Assembly: GCF_001267175.1 (NCBI RefSeq)
Contig: NZ_CP012358.1
Coordinates: 536,501 to 600,500 of the forward strand
Length of the DNA stretch: 64,000 nt
Origin: Thiopseudomonas alkaliphila
GTDB lineage: Bacteria > Pseudomonadota > Gammaproteobacteria > Pseudomonadales > Pseudomonadaceae
Direction: 5' to 3'
The position numbers were made by a program, and so were the translations under genes. Every line of letters begins with the position of its first letter. The stretch's first letter is position 1. Below the pieces are notes generated by a model that was not told the DNA's origin, did no database searches, and saw only the letters and a program-made list of their open reading frames with translations. This document shows, one piece after another, positions 56,511 to 64,000 of this stretch.

Positions 56511-57392
56511 TTAACGAGTAGGCAAATAGGGCATTGGATCTACGGACTTGCCCTGACGACGAATTTCAAAGTGCAATTTAGTGGTATCGGTGCCGGTAGA
56601 ACCCATCTCGGCAATTTTTTGTCCCGATTTTACCTTTTGCCCTTCATTGACCAAAATGCGCCGGTTATGCCCATAGGCACTCAAGTACACATCGCTGTGC
56701 TTAATGATAATTAACTCACCGTAGCCCACCAATCCGCTACCGGCGTACACCACGGTTCCATCAGAGGCTGAGACAATCGGATCGCCAGCATTGCCAGCAA
56801 TATCAATGCCTTTATTGGCGCCCGAAAAACGGCCAACGACTTGACCACTGGCCGGCCAACGCCAACCTTTGCTAGAAACCGCAGCAGTACTGACCGATGC
56901 CGAGCTACTAGGGGCTGGCGTCGGCTTAGTAGTCGTGGTCGGCTGACTCACCACAGGACGGCTAACCGTGGTTTGTGGTGCTGTTTTTGCAGGGGTGGTT
57001 TTAGCTGGAGTAGTTACTACCGTAGCTGGCCGTCTAACGGGTGTTACCGGTTGCGCTTGGCCACTAAAGCGAATCACCTGCCCTGGGTTAATGTTGTAAG
57101 GGGCAGCAATGCCATTGAGCGAGGCCAAGGCTTTCCAGTTCCAACCATGGCGCGTAGCAATTGAGTATAGGGTGTCACCACGCTGTACACGGTACTGGCC
57201 ACTGGTTACAGCCGGCACTGCATGCTGGCGATCGACCACCTGTACCCTTGCATTATTGCTACAAGCCGTCACCCCTAGTAACGAGACTAGGGCGCTAATC
57301 AGCAACGGACGCGATATACCTGCGGTTTTAGCTCGACTCACAGCACCACCTTGATGATTAATTAAATCCATACTGAACCACTTGTTCTTCAT
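56511..57392 (-). CDS. nlpD: Murein hydrolase activator NlpD
   Basis: An outer-membrane lipoprotein that activates amidases during division. The lipobox VTAC is at residue 44 of the longest frame; a GTG at 57341 would shorten the leader to 26 residues and is plausible. A LysM domain (YRVQRGDTLYSIATRHGWNW) and a Pro/Thr-rich linker precede a LytM/M23 domain that is degenerate: the first metal site reads ANKGIDIAG without the usual His, while YGHN and LHFEIR remain. This matches NlpD-type activators rather than active endopeptidases. It belongs to the surE-pcm-popT-nlpD series, but rpoS is absent after it. Confidence 0.92.
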   Translation of the reverse strand: MKNKWFSMDLINHQGGAVSRAKTAGISRPLLISALVSLLGVTACSNNARVQVVDRQHAVPAVTSGQYRVQRGDTLYSIATRHGWNWKALASLNGIAAPYNINPGQVIRFSGQAQPVTPVRRPATVVTTPAKTTPAKTAPQTTVSRPVVSQPTTTTKPTPAPSSSASVSTAAVSSKGWRWPASGQVVGRFSGANKGIDIAGNAGDPIVSASDGTVVYAGSGLVGYGELIIIKHSDVYLSAYGHNRRILVNEGQKVKSGQKIAEMGSTGTDTTKLHFEIRRQGKSVDPMPYLPTR

Positions 57393-57417
57393 TACTTCAC
57401 CGCTTCCAAGCTCGAGG

Positions 57418-58362
57418 CTAGCGAACTGTCGGGGCTGTTGCCGCCCCCGCTAAACGACTCGACCAATACTCTAAACCTAAAACCAATAGCACGCTGAGCA
57501 CGGCTAATAGTAGTGCGCCGGCTAACTGTGCATCTAACTGGGTGAGCACTTCATACTGCCACGGACTCACGGGTACCTGTTGCAGCGGCACCTGCTCTCC
57601 ATGCCGATTAAGCTGCCACTCTAAGGTTTCTTTCCAAGGCCACACCTTCAGTAAAGAACCCAACATAATACCCAGTAAAAAGCTCAATGTTACCTCACGG
57701 TAGTGCTGCATAGTAAATTTAAGCACATGAGCAAATAGCAAAATACCGGTTAAGCAACCCAGGGCAAACACCCCTAAGGTGACGACATCTAAGCTTTTAA
57801 CTGCACTGATAATGCTGTCGTACATGCCCATTAAGACCAGTAAAAAACTGCCGGAGATGCCAGGTAAAATCATTGCACAGATGGCAATGGCGCCGGCAAA
57901 AAAAACGGCCAGCAAGCCACTACCCCAACTAATGTGCGCAGCTAAGCTGATATACGCGGCCAATCCTATTCCCAGTAATAAAAACAAAAACTGCGGCCAG
58001 TGCCAGCGCTGAACTTGCTTAGCCACCAGCCAACATGAAGCGACTATCAAGCCAAAAAAGAATGCCCATAATAATAAGCCATGCTGCTGCAGTAACCAAT
58101 GGATCAGCCCAGCTAAACTAAAAACGCTGGTGACAATACCGGCAAACAGCACCAATAAAAAATTAGCGTCGAGGGTGTGCCAAGCCTTTGCAAACTGCCC
58201 CTGCACTAGCCACCAACCAGCTTTAGGTGCCTGACTGATAGCCCCCAATAAACGCTCATAAATGCCGGTAATAAAAGCAATGGTACCGCCGGACACACCA
58301 GGCACGATGTCGGCAGCGCCCATCGCGAGGCCTTTGAGAAATAATAAAATGGCTGCTTTCAT
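57418..58362 (-). CDS. popT: DUF368/PopT-family undecaprenyl-phosphate transporter
   Basis: A 314-residue inner-membrane protein with about eight to nine helices. The family start LFLKGLAMGAADIVPGVSGG and the repeat-like MILPGISGSFLLVLMGMYD are diagnostic of DUF368. Members (PopT) recycle undecaprenyl phosphate across the membrane for peptidoglycan and envelope polymers; that role is carried over from the family. It lies between pcm and nlpD, 2 bases after pcm, so it is inside the surE operon. Confidence 0.9.
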   Translation of the reverse strand: MKAAILLFLKGLAMGAADIVPGVSGGTIAFITGIYERLLGAISQAPKAGWWLVQGQFAKAWHTLDANFLLVLFAGIVTSVFSLAGLIHWLLQQHGLLLWAFFFGLIVASCWLVAKQVQRWHWPQFLFLLLGIGLAAYISLAAHISWGSGLLAVFFAGAIAICAMILPGISGSFLLVLMGMYDSIISAVKSLDVVTLGVFALGCLTGILLFAHVLKFTMQHYREVTLSFLLGIMLGSLLKVWPWKETLEWQLNRHGEQVPLQQVPVSPWQYEVLTQLDAQLAGALLLAVLSVLLVLGLEYWSSRLAGAATAPTVR

Positions 58363-58364
58363 AT

Positions 58365-59030
58365 TTAATGCTCAATCCCACTCAACATAGGCACAAAATA
58401 AACCGGAGTTATGGCTTGTTGAGTATAACCATGACTTTGGCGACGAATCAGATAAAGCTTTTGCGCTTGCCCGCTCCCGATTGGAATTACTAGCCGTCCA
58501 CCCACAGCCAACTGCTCAATTAGTTTGAGCGGCAACTGATCGGCAGCAGCGGTCACTAAAATTCCATTAAAGGGTGCAAACGCTGGCCACCCTTGCCAAC
58601 CATCTCCCCAACGAAACACCACATTGGTTTGCTGCAATTGCGCCAGCCGTTGCTTAGCCTGCTCTTGCAACGGCTGAATCCGCTCCACAGTAAACACCCG
58701 TTCAACTAACTGGGTTAATACTGCCGTTTGGTACCCTGAGCCAGTGCCAATTTCTAGCACTTTATCCAAAGGGCCTTCCGCAAGCAGTAATTCCGTCATG
58801 AGGGCAACCGTATAGGGCTGCGAAATAGTTTGGCTATGACCAATCGGTAAAGCGGTATTGTCGTAAGCTCGATAGTTAAACGCACTGTCCACAAAACGCT
58901 CGCGTGGCACCTGATAAATTGCCTGCAGCACGTCAGGATGGGTAATTCCCTGTTGCTCAAGCTGCTCAATTAAGGCAAGGCGTGAGCGATCAGCAATTTG
59001 ACTCACACTCAAAGTAAGGCCTCTAGCCAC
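58365..59030 (-). CDS. pcm: Protein-L-isoaspartate O-methyltransferase
   Basis: Repairs isoaspartyl residues in aged proteins using S-adenosylmethionine. The 221-residue cytosolic enzyme has the motifs [37 protein letters not shown] and the SAM loop [18 protein letters not shown]. It starts 22 bases inside surE, the classic surE-pcm overlap. Confidence 0.96.
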   Translation of the reverse strand: MARGLTLSVSQIADRSRLALIEQLEQQGITHPDVLQAIYQVPRERFVDSAFNYRAYDNTALPIGHSQTISQPYTVALMTELLLAEGPLDKVLEIGTGSGYQTAVLTQLVERVFTVERIQPLQEQAKQRLAQLQQTNVVFRWGDGWQGWPAFAPFNGILVTAAADQLPLKLIEQLAVGGRLVIPIGSGQAQKLYLIRRQSHGYTQQAITPVYFVPMLSGIEH

Positions 59031-59758
59031 TCACTAAGGCTATCTAGCTGCTCAAAGTGAGTTCGGTCAACTAAGATCGGAGTGACTGAAACATACCCCT
59101 GCTGCACTGCTGCAAAGTCGGTGCCCTCACCGCCATCCTCAATGCCTCCGGCCACCGACAACCAATACCCTTCTTTGCCACGTGGATTGACAAATTTCAC
59201 CGGCGGCTTTGCATGCAATCGATGACCTAAACGAGTCAGTTTTATGCCTTTAATTTCAGTCAGCGGCAGATTTGGAATATTGACATTTAAAATGCTGTGC
59301 GCTGGTAAATTAAACGCTTGCTGCTGTTGAATCAGTTGACGGGCAATATGGGCAGCGGTTGGTAAATGTTCTGGGCTGCGTGAAGTTAAGGAAAAAGCAA
59401 AGGCTGGACGCTTTAAAAAACGCCCTTCTAAAGCCGCGGCTACGGTACCGGAATACAGCACGTCATCGCCTAAATTAGCGCCTAAATTGATACCTGAGAT
59501 CACCAAGTCGAATGATTGCGCAAAATAGCCATTAATCCCCAAGTGGACACAATCGGTGGGGGTGCCATTCACGCCAACAAAACCATTAGCTAAAGACTTA
59601 GGATACAGCGGCTGATCTAAAGTCAAGGAGCTACTGGCACCGCTGCGATCACGGTCCGGCGCTATCACTTGACAGTCTGCTAAATCCTTTACTGCCTCAT
59701 GCAAGGCCATCAGCCCAGGAGCAAACACCCCATCATCATTTGAAATTAAAATGTGCAT
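59009..59758 (-). CDS. surE: 5'/3'-nucleotidase SurE
   Basis: A stationary-phase survival nucleotidase that removes phosphate from nucleoside monophosphates and can cut polyphosphate. The 249-residue protein has the metal-binding start [13 protein letters not shown], then [31 protein letters not shown] and [19 protein letters not shown]. It lies after truD (22-base gap) and overlaps pcm. Confidence 0.97.
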   Translation of the reverse strand: MHILISNDDGVFAPGLMALHEAVKDLADCQVIAPDRDRSGASSSLTLDQPLYPKSLANGFVGVNGTPTDCVHLGINGYFAQSFDLVISGINLGANLGDDVLYSGTVAAALEGRFLKRPAFAFSLTSRSPEHLPTAAHIARQLIQQQQAFNLPAHSILNVNIPNLPLTEIKGIKLTRLGHRLHAKPPVKFVNPRGKEGYWLSVAGGIEDGGEGTDFAAVQQGYVSVTPILVDRTHFEQLDSLSEWLEALL

Positions 59759-59780
59759 GTACCAACCCTTCTTAACCTCA

Positions 59781-60827
59781 CTACTCGCTCACTGCAGTAG
59801 TTAGCTCAAATAATTCACGTAATACCACGGTAGCGTAACAGCCAACCGGTAATTGAAAAGCCAATTGTAAAGCATCAGTATCAAGCCATTTGACTGTTAG
59901 CTGCTTAACCGGCAAGCGCAAATTGCGTCGTTCTTGTTTTAACCCGGCAGCGGCTAACCAGCTGGCTAAGTCTGCTTCTTGTTCAGCGACACTGTGCTCG
60001 TAGGCTGCGGCTTGCGCACTGCTTACTAACTCGCCCTTACCCCATAAAGCGCCTGTTGGATGAGTATCAAGTTGGGCAAAACGTAGATCATCCGCCTGCA
60101 TTTCGGCTGCAGGAAAAAAGCTAGCACTATCGGTAAAACTTAAAATATCGCCACTAATTAACTGATTCCACTCACCGCTAGTCACTCGCTGGGCGAGTAT
60201 TTGATTAAATAAAAAGCTGCGCGCAGTAGACAATAAGCGAGAACGTACATTACGTTTGTCTGGCAGGCTGTGGCTGGCGGCAAATTGGCGGGCAAAAGCT
60301 AAATTAAACCCTTCGCGGCCAAAGCGTTGCGGGCCAAAATAATTTGGCACACCCTGTTGACTGATCTGCGCTAAACGCTGCTCCAATTCTTCAGGGGCTA
60401 CGTCAAGGGCCAGCTGCCTTAAAGTAATCACAAACTGATTCGCTTTATGACTCCCCCGCTGCAGTTTGCGCTGATGCCGGGCTTGCTGCAGCACCTTTAG
60501 CTGCTCACTATTAAGCTGAGTAAAGTCAGGCGACTGCTTACCAGGTAGTTGTAGGCTAAACCATTGCCGCGTAATTGCCTGCTTATCTTTTAGCCCAGCA
60601 TAGCTCACCTGACGCACCGGTACCTGAGCAAACTCAGCTAAGCGCTTAGCTACCTGCTCGGTATTAAGCTGCTGCTTTTCAATATACAGCCAACTGTGCT
60701 CGCCCTCACCGGTGAAGGGTATATCAAGCACTTCATTTACCTGAAAATCAAGGGGCGCACTTTTTAGCCATGCACGACCTAATGCGGCGCCGTAAGCGCG
60801 AGGCCCTAACAATTCGGCTTCAGTCAT
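59781..60827 (-). CDS. truD: tRNA pseudouridine(13) synthase TruD
   Basis: Makes pseudouridine at position 13 of tRNA-Glu. The 348-residue protein shows the catalytic aspartate region [20 protein letters not shown] near residue 80, the [13 protein letters not shown] segment, and [17 protein letters not shown]. The start overlaps the ispF stop by 4 bases. Confidence 0.96.
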   Translation of the reverse strand: MTEAELLGPRAYGAALGRAWLKSAPLDFQVNEVLDIPFTGEGEHSWLYIEKQQLNTEQVAKRLAEFAQVPVRQVSYAGLKDKQAITRQWFSLQLPGKQSPDFTQLNSEQLKVLQQARHQRKLQRGSHKANQFVITLRQLALDVAPEELEQRLAQISQQGVPNYFGPQRFGREGFNLAFARQFAASHSLPDKRNVRSRLLSTARSFLFNQILAQRVTSGEWNQLISGDILSFTDSASFFPAAEMQADDLRFAQLDTHPTGALWGKGELVSSAQAAAYEHSVAEQEADLASWLAAAGLKQERRNLRLPVKQLTVKWLDTDALQLAFQLPVGCYATVVLRELFELTTAVSE

Positions 60828-61297
60828 ACACTGGCCAACAGCACAATGGCCTGGGCTGCAATGCCTTCTTTACGCCCAACAAAACCTAACGATTCGGTAG
60901 TGGTGGCCTTGACGTTAACCTGGGTAACGTCAAGCGCCAAGTCGCTGGCAATCACTTGGCACATACGCTCAATATAAGGCGCCATTTTCGGTGCCTGAGC
61001 TAAAATTGTTAGATCTAAATTCACCACCTGATAGCCTTTAGCCCGCACTTTACTCATCACATCTTTCAGTAACTGGCGGCTATCGGCACCTTTAAATTGC
61101 GGATCAGTATCAGGATAATGACGGCCTATATCACCTAGTGCACAAGCGCCTAACAGCGCATCACACAACGCATGCAACAGCACATCGCCATCTGAGTGGG
61201 CAACAAAGCCATGACTAAAAGGGATTTTTACCCCACCAATTGTTAAATGATCACCGGCACCAAAGCGGTGCACATCATAACCCTGTCCAATACGCAT
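60824..61297 (-). CDS. ispF: 2-C-methyl-D-erythritol 2,4-cyclodiphosphate synthase
   Basis: Fifth enzyme of the MEP isoprenoid pathway. The 157-residue protein has the zinc-binding start [10 protein letters not shown], then [32 protein letters not shown] and the C-terminal [15 protein letters not shown]. ispD, often upstream in Pseudomonas, is not in the window; the gene starts its own unit after a gap of 193 bases with a terminator. Confidence 0.97.
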   Translation of the reverse strand: MRIGQGYDVHRFGAGDHLTIGGVKIPFSHGFVAHSDGDVLLHALCDALLGACALGDIGRHYPDTDPQFKGADSRQLLKDVMSKVRAKGYQVVNLDLTILAQAPKMAPYIERMCQVIASDLALDVTQVNVKATTTESLGFVGRKEGIAAQAIVLLASV

Positions 61298-61426
61298 GAA
61301 TCTACCTTCTCAGCAGCTAACTGACAGCTATCGGCGTGAATAGCACAAAGCGCGCATTCTACCTGTTTTCTACACAGCTCGCAGGGATGTTACGCCCGAT
61401 CTTTAAGGAATTATTTTTTCTAGCAC

Positions 61427-61459
61427 AAAAAAAGGCCTAAGCTGGATTTAGCTTAAGCC
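61427..61459 (-). terminator. Rho-independent terminator after sstT
   Basis: Ten-base stem GGCCTAAGCT (61434-61443) with AGCTTAAGCC (61450-61459), one G-T pair, six-base loop. On the minus strand seven T follow (complement of 61427-61433). It isolates sstT from ispF. Confidence 0.9.
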
Positions 61460-61490
61460 CTTAATCGTTAGCTAGCTGGTAGCGTATAAC

Positions 61491-62714
61491 TTAGCCAGCC
61501 TGCGGATTGCGATAACCTGCGGCAGCGGCGGTAAATAGCACGTCTGTTGAAGAGTTCAGCGCCGTTTCAGCACTGTCTTGGAGCACGCTAATCACAAAAC
61601 CAACACCAATTACTTGCACTGCCAGTTCGTTAGGAATACCAAATAAACTACAGGCTAGCGGGATCAACAATAACGAGCCGCCAGCTACTCCAGAGGCACC
61701 ACAGGCGCAAATTGCTGCCACCACGCTCAATAGCAACGCGGTCAGAAGATCCACTTCAATACCTAAGGTGTTAACCGCAGCCAGAGTAAGTACCGTAATA
61801 GTAATCGCCGCTCCACCCATATTAATGGTGGCGCCTAAAGGAATTGAGACGGCATAGGTGTCTTCATTCAGTCCCAGTTTTTTACACAGTGCCATATTCA
61901 CGGGAATATTAGCCGCTGAACTACGGGTAAAAAACGCGGTAAGGCCGCTTTCGCGTAGACAGGTAAACACCAAGGGGTAAGGATTTTGTCGAATTTGGCT
62001 ATACACAATCAGTGGGTTAATCAGCAATGCTACAACCAACATGCAACCTAGCAGCAGGCTTAATAGCTTAGCGTAATCGTAAAGCACACTAAAGCCCGTA
62101 GTAGCAATAGTGCCAGCGACCAAACCAAAGATCCCTAGCGGGGCAAAACGAATCACCACCCGCACAATTTGAGTCACTGCCTGGCTAATATCGAGCGCTA
62201 ACTGTTTACTGGTACCCGATCCGCTGCGCAGCGCAACGCCCAAACCAATCGCCCAAGCCAAAATACCTACGTAATTGGCATTTAATAAGGCATTAACTGG
62301 GTTATCGACGATATTCATTAACACACTGAGCAGTACTTCGGTGATATTGCCTGGTGGTGTTAGCGCCTCAGCTACCGGTTTTAGTTGCACCGTTAGTGGA
62401 ATCCAGTAACTAGCTAAAACTGCCACCAAAGCAGCTAAAAAGGTTCCTAACACATACAGCTTAATCACTTGTCCGATGTTACTGCGGGCACCCGTGCGGT
62501 GATTAGCAATCGAAGCGAGCACCAAAATAAACACCAGTACCGGTGCCACTGACTTCAGCGCAGTGACAAATAAATCGCCTAATAAAGCGAGTGAGCGAGC
62601 AGTTTCTGGCAAAAAATAAGCCAGCGCAATACCGGCGATTAAGCCGATGACAATTTGCACCACTAAACTGCCTTGCAGGATAAAGCGCATGAACGGGTTT
62701 TCGGCATTCGCCAT
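61491..62714 (-). CDS. sstT: Serine/threonine:Na+ symporter SstT
   Basis: A 407-residue inner-membrane dicarboxylate/amino acid:cation symporter that imports serine and threonine with sodium. It has about eight helices and the family's re-entrant elements, [17 protein letters not shown] and [16 protein letters not shown]; the serine-rich motif and [15 protein letters not shown] near the end fit SstT rather than GltP. The start [20 protein letters not shown] is also typical. A strong terminator follows. Confidence 0.94.
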   Translation of the reverse strand: MANAENPFMRFILQGSLVVQIVIGLIAGIALAYFLPETARSLALLGDLFVTALKSVAPVLVFILVLASIANHRTGARSNIGQVIKLYVLGTFLAALVAVLASYWIPLTVQLKPVAEALTPPGNITEVLLSVLMNIVDNPVNALLNANYVGILAWAIGLGVALRSGSGTSKQLALDISQAVTQIVRVVIRFAPLGIFGLVAGTIATTGFSVLYDYAKLLSLLLGCMLVVALLINPLIVYSQIRQNPYPLVFTCLRESGLTAFFTRSSAANIPVNMALCKKLGLNEDTYAVSIPLGATINMGGAAITITVLTLAAVNTLGIEVDLLTALLLSVVAAICACGASGVAGGSLLLIPLACSLFGIPNELAVQVIGVGFVISVLQDSAETALNSSTDVLFTAAAAGYRNPQAG

Positions 62715-62891
62715 GATCGGTTCCTAACAAATAAAGAGGGACGCTATGCTGGCTGGCTTCAGTAGCTAAAGTCAGTCGGCACAGCACCTAAGTGCGGCGC
62801 ATCTTAACATTTTTTAATCAGCAGACCAGCACCGGGCCACAGAGCGGCCCTTAGATTGAGTTGATTTAATCCAAGCAGAACACTGCCTTGA

Positions 62892-64000
62892 CTAGAAACT
62901 GCGCTTATAAAATAAATCAATCGAGTTAGCTACACCGCTGGCGGCCTCAATGTATAAGCGTTTGGTCAACTCATAGCGCAAGGATAAAATAGTCGATGGC
63001 TCAAAGACTCCTACGCCATAGCGCATACTTAATTTGTCATTGATTTTACCAGTAGCCGCAACACTGGTGGCATCACCGCTGCCTTCAGAATCTAAAGAGA
63101 ACTCTTTTAGCCCAACTGTTTCAGCTAGCTTATTGACTACCGGGCTACTGCCCATTAAACCAAGGGCTAGCGCCGCTTGCGCCATGGCGTTACCATCACC
63201 TCCACCGTCTAGCGGCCGCCCTAACAGTAACCAAGATAAGGCTTGCTCCTGACTCATGGAAGGATCAGAGAAGATTTCACTGGCCGGCTGACTGGCAGGA
63301 CCCGACAAACGTAAACCGGCAGTGACATCACTGGTTACCCGCACCGCTTCAATATCTAAAAATGGCTCACTAATGGGCCCTTCAAATAATAGTTGTGCTT
63401 TACGAATCTCTAGGCGCTGACCATAAGCATTATAGCGGCCATTGGCTAAGGCTAACTGGCCATAGCTGGCCATATTGTCGCCCATCTTCAAGTGCCCTTT
63501 AATATCCGCGGTTAAGCCAAATCCATTAAATTTAAGTCGCTCTTCCCCTACTTCAATGGTGACATCCATCGCCATTTGCATACCCGGTTCTGGCTCTTGT
63601 TCACCCACAATGCGCGCATCAGGCGAGACTCGAGTGGCCGAGGCGGGTAGTTGTGGTACCTCAATTTGTCCTTTAGGAACCCGCACCACTCCATTAATTT
63701 GCAGTCGATTGTCCGCTAGCTCAATCACTAAGTCTGGCTCAACAATCACATCGGCATAGGGCTCAACCACTACCGGTAGCTGCGTGCCTTTCACCAAGAC
63801 ATTTACGTCTAAGCTTGGCTCCCACTGCACATAACCGCCCACCTCACCCTGGCCTTTAGCTCCGCTATTCCAGCCACCGGTTAAATCGACTCGGCTACCG
63901 GCAATCTTGGCCTCTAGCGCTAGGTTTTTCATTTCCATTGGCAAATCGCCACCGGCTAACAGCCCTTGCTTCAGCGCAATTACCCCAGTGACTTGTGGCG
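62892..64000 (-). CDS. tamB: Translocation and assembly module TamB, C-terminal part
   Basis: TamB is a very large inner-membrane-anchored periplasmic bridge that moves phospholipids and helps outer-membrane protein insertion with TamA. Only the last about 369 residues are in the window; the frame stays open to the right edge, so the start codons near 63938-63944 are internal. The conserved C-terminus is plain: PDLVIELADNRLQINGVVRV, GRYNAYGQRLEIRKAQLLF, SQEQALSWLLLGRPL, and the end DLFYKRSF with a C-terminal aromatic residue. tamA would lie further right. Confidence 0.95.
   Translation of the reverse strand, partial: PQVTGVIALKQGLLAGGDLPMEMKNLALEAKIAGSRVDLTGGWNSGAKGQGEVGGYVQWEPSLDVNVLVKGTQLPVVVEPYADVIVEPDLVIELADNRLQINGVVRVPKGQIEVPQLPASATRVSPDARIVGEQEPEPGMQMAMDVTIEVGEERLKFNGFGLTADIKGHLKMGDNMASYGQLALANGRYNAYGQRLEIRKAQLLFEGPISEPFLDIEAVRVTSDVTAGLRLSGPASQPASEIFSDPSMSQEQALSWLLLGRPLDGGGDGNAMAQAALALGLMGSSPVVNKLAETVGLKEFSLDSEGSGDATSVAATGKINDKLSMRYGVGVFEPSTILSLRYELTKRLYIEAASGVANSIDLFYKRSF

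Noticed and set aside
62832..62848. Hairpin GGGCC-N7-GGCCC between sstT and tamB
   Set aside because: Short stem and no T tract after it on the minus strand, where it would have to end tamB.

Overview
The window is a chromosomal segment of a gammaproteobacterium, most probably Pseudomonadaceae. The gene orders era-recO-pdxJ, lexA-sulA, gpsA-DUF4389-sixA, ispF-truD-surE-pcm-nlpD, cpxR-cpxP-cpxA and the complete pqq/exa alcohol-oxidation cluster with nosP-nahK all point that way. Base composition is clearly lower in G+C than classical Pseudomonas, so a low-GC relative (Thiopseudomonas/Denitrificimonas-like) is my inference, not something I could test. Both ends cut a gene: era lacks its start on the left, tamB lacks its N-terminal part on the right. 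I saw no tRNA, rRNA, CRISPR array, insertion sequence or prophage.

Left part (1-16149): era-recO-pdxJ; a TetR regulator, a radical SAM protein, a DUF1285 protein and a YadG/YadH-type ABC exporter; two tandem NlpC/P60 lipoproteins closed by a strong terminator; a solitary trpB after a small lipoprotein gene; a minus-strand group yciB-yciI-cpxR-cpxP-cpxA (envelope stress); and a plus-strand group rnm-yciO-scpA-scpB (RNA processing, a Sua5-like protein, chromosome condensation).

Middle part (16150-35579) is a self-contained periplasmic alcohol-oxidation system. pqqABCDE plus the S9 peptidase pqqH make the PQQ cofactor, with a terminator hairpin just after the tiny pqqA. exaA is a PQQ ethanol dehydrogenase of the calcium type, exaB its cytochrome c, exaC the aldehyde dehydrogenase. 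Around them sit quinoprotein-associated genes of unclear function: a metallo-beta-lactamase-fold hydrolase, a SoxYZ-like carrier, a CXXCW rhodanese-like protein and an exported pentapeptide-repeat protein. Control genes are agmR/erbR, a second LuxR-type regulator whose receiver has lost its phospho-acceptor aspartate, and the NO-sensor pair nosP-nahK. A porin closes the block. Three intergenic regions of this cluster share a TTAGTAC-centred element that may be the operator of the system.

Right part (35904-64000): dgt, an ADP-ribosylglycohydrolase, a DjlA-like co-chaperone, an A+T-rich 5'-nucleotidase gene and sbcDC, a run of nucleotide and DNA-end metabolism genes; an AI-2E-family permease with a coupled lipoprotein; DUF4892, GST, hydrolase, sixA, DUF4389, gpsA; a histidine kinase without receiver or HPt domain; lexA-sulA with an SOS box; gltX; an MFS transporter; then nlpD-popT-pcm-surE-truD-ispF, sstT and tamB. 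rpoS, normally next to nlpD in Pseudomonas, is not there.
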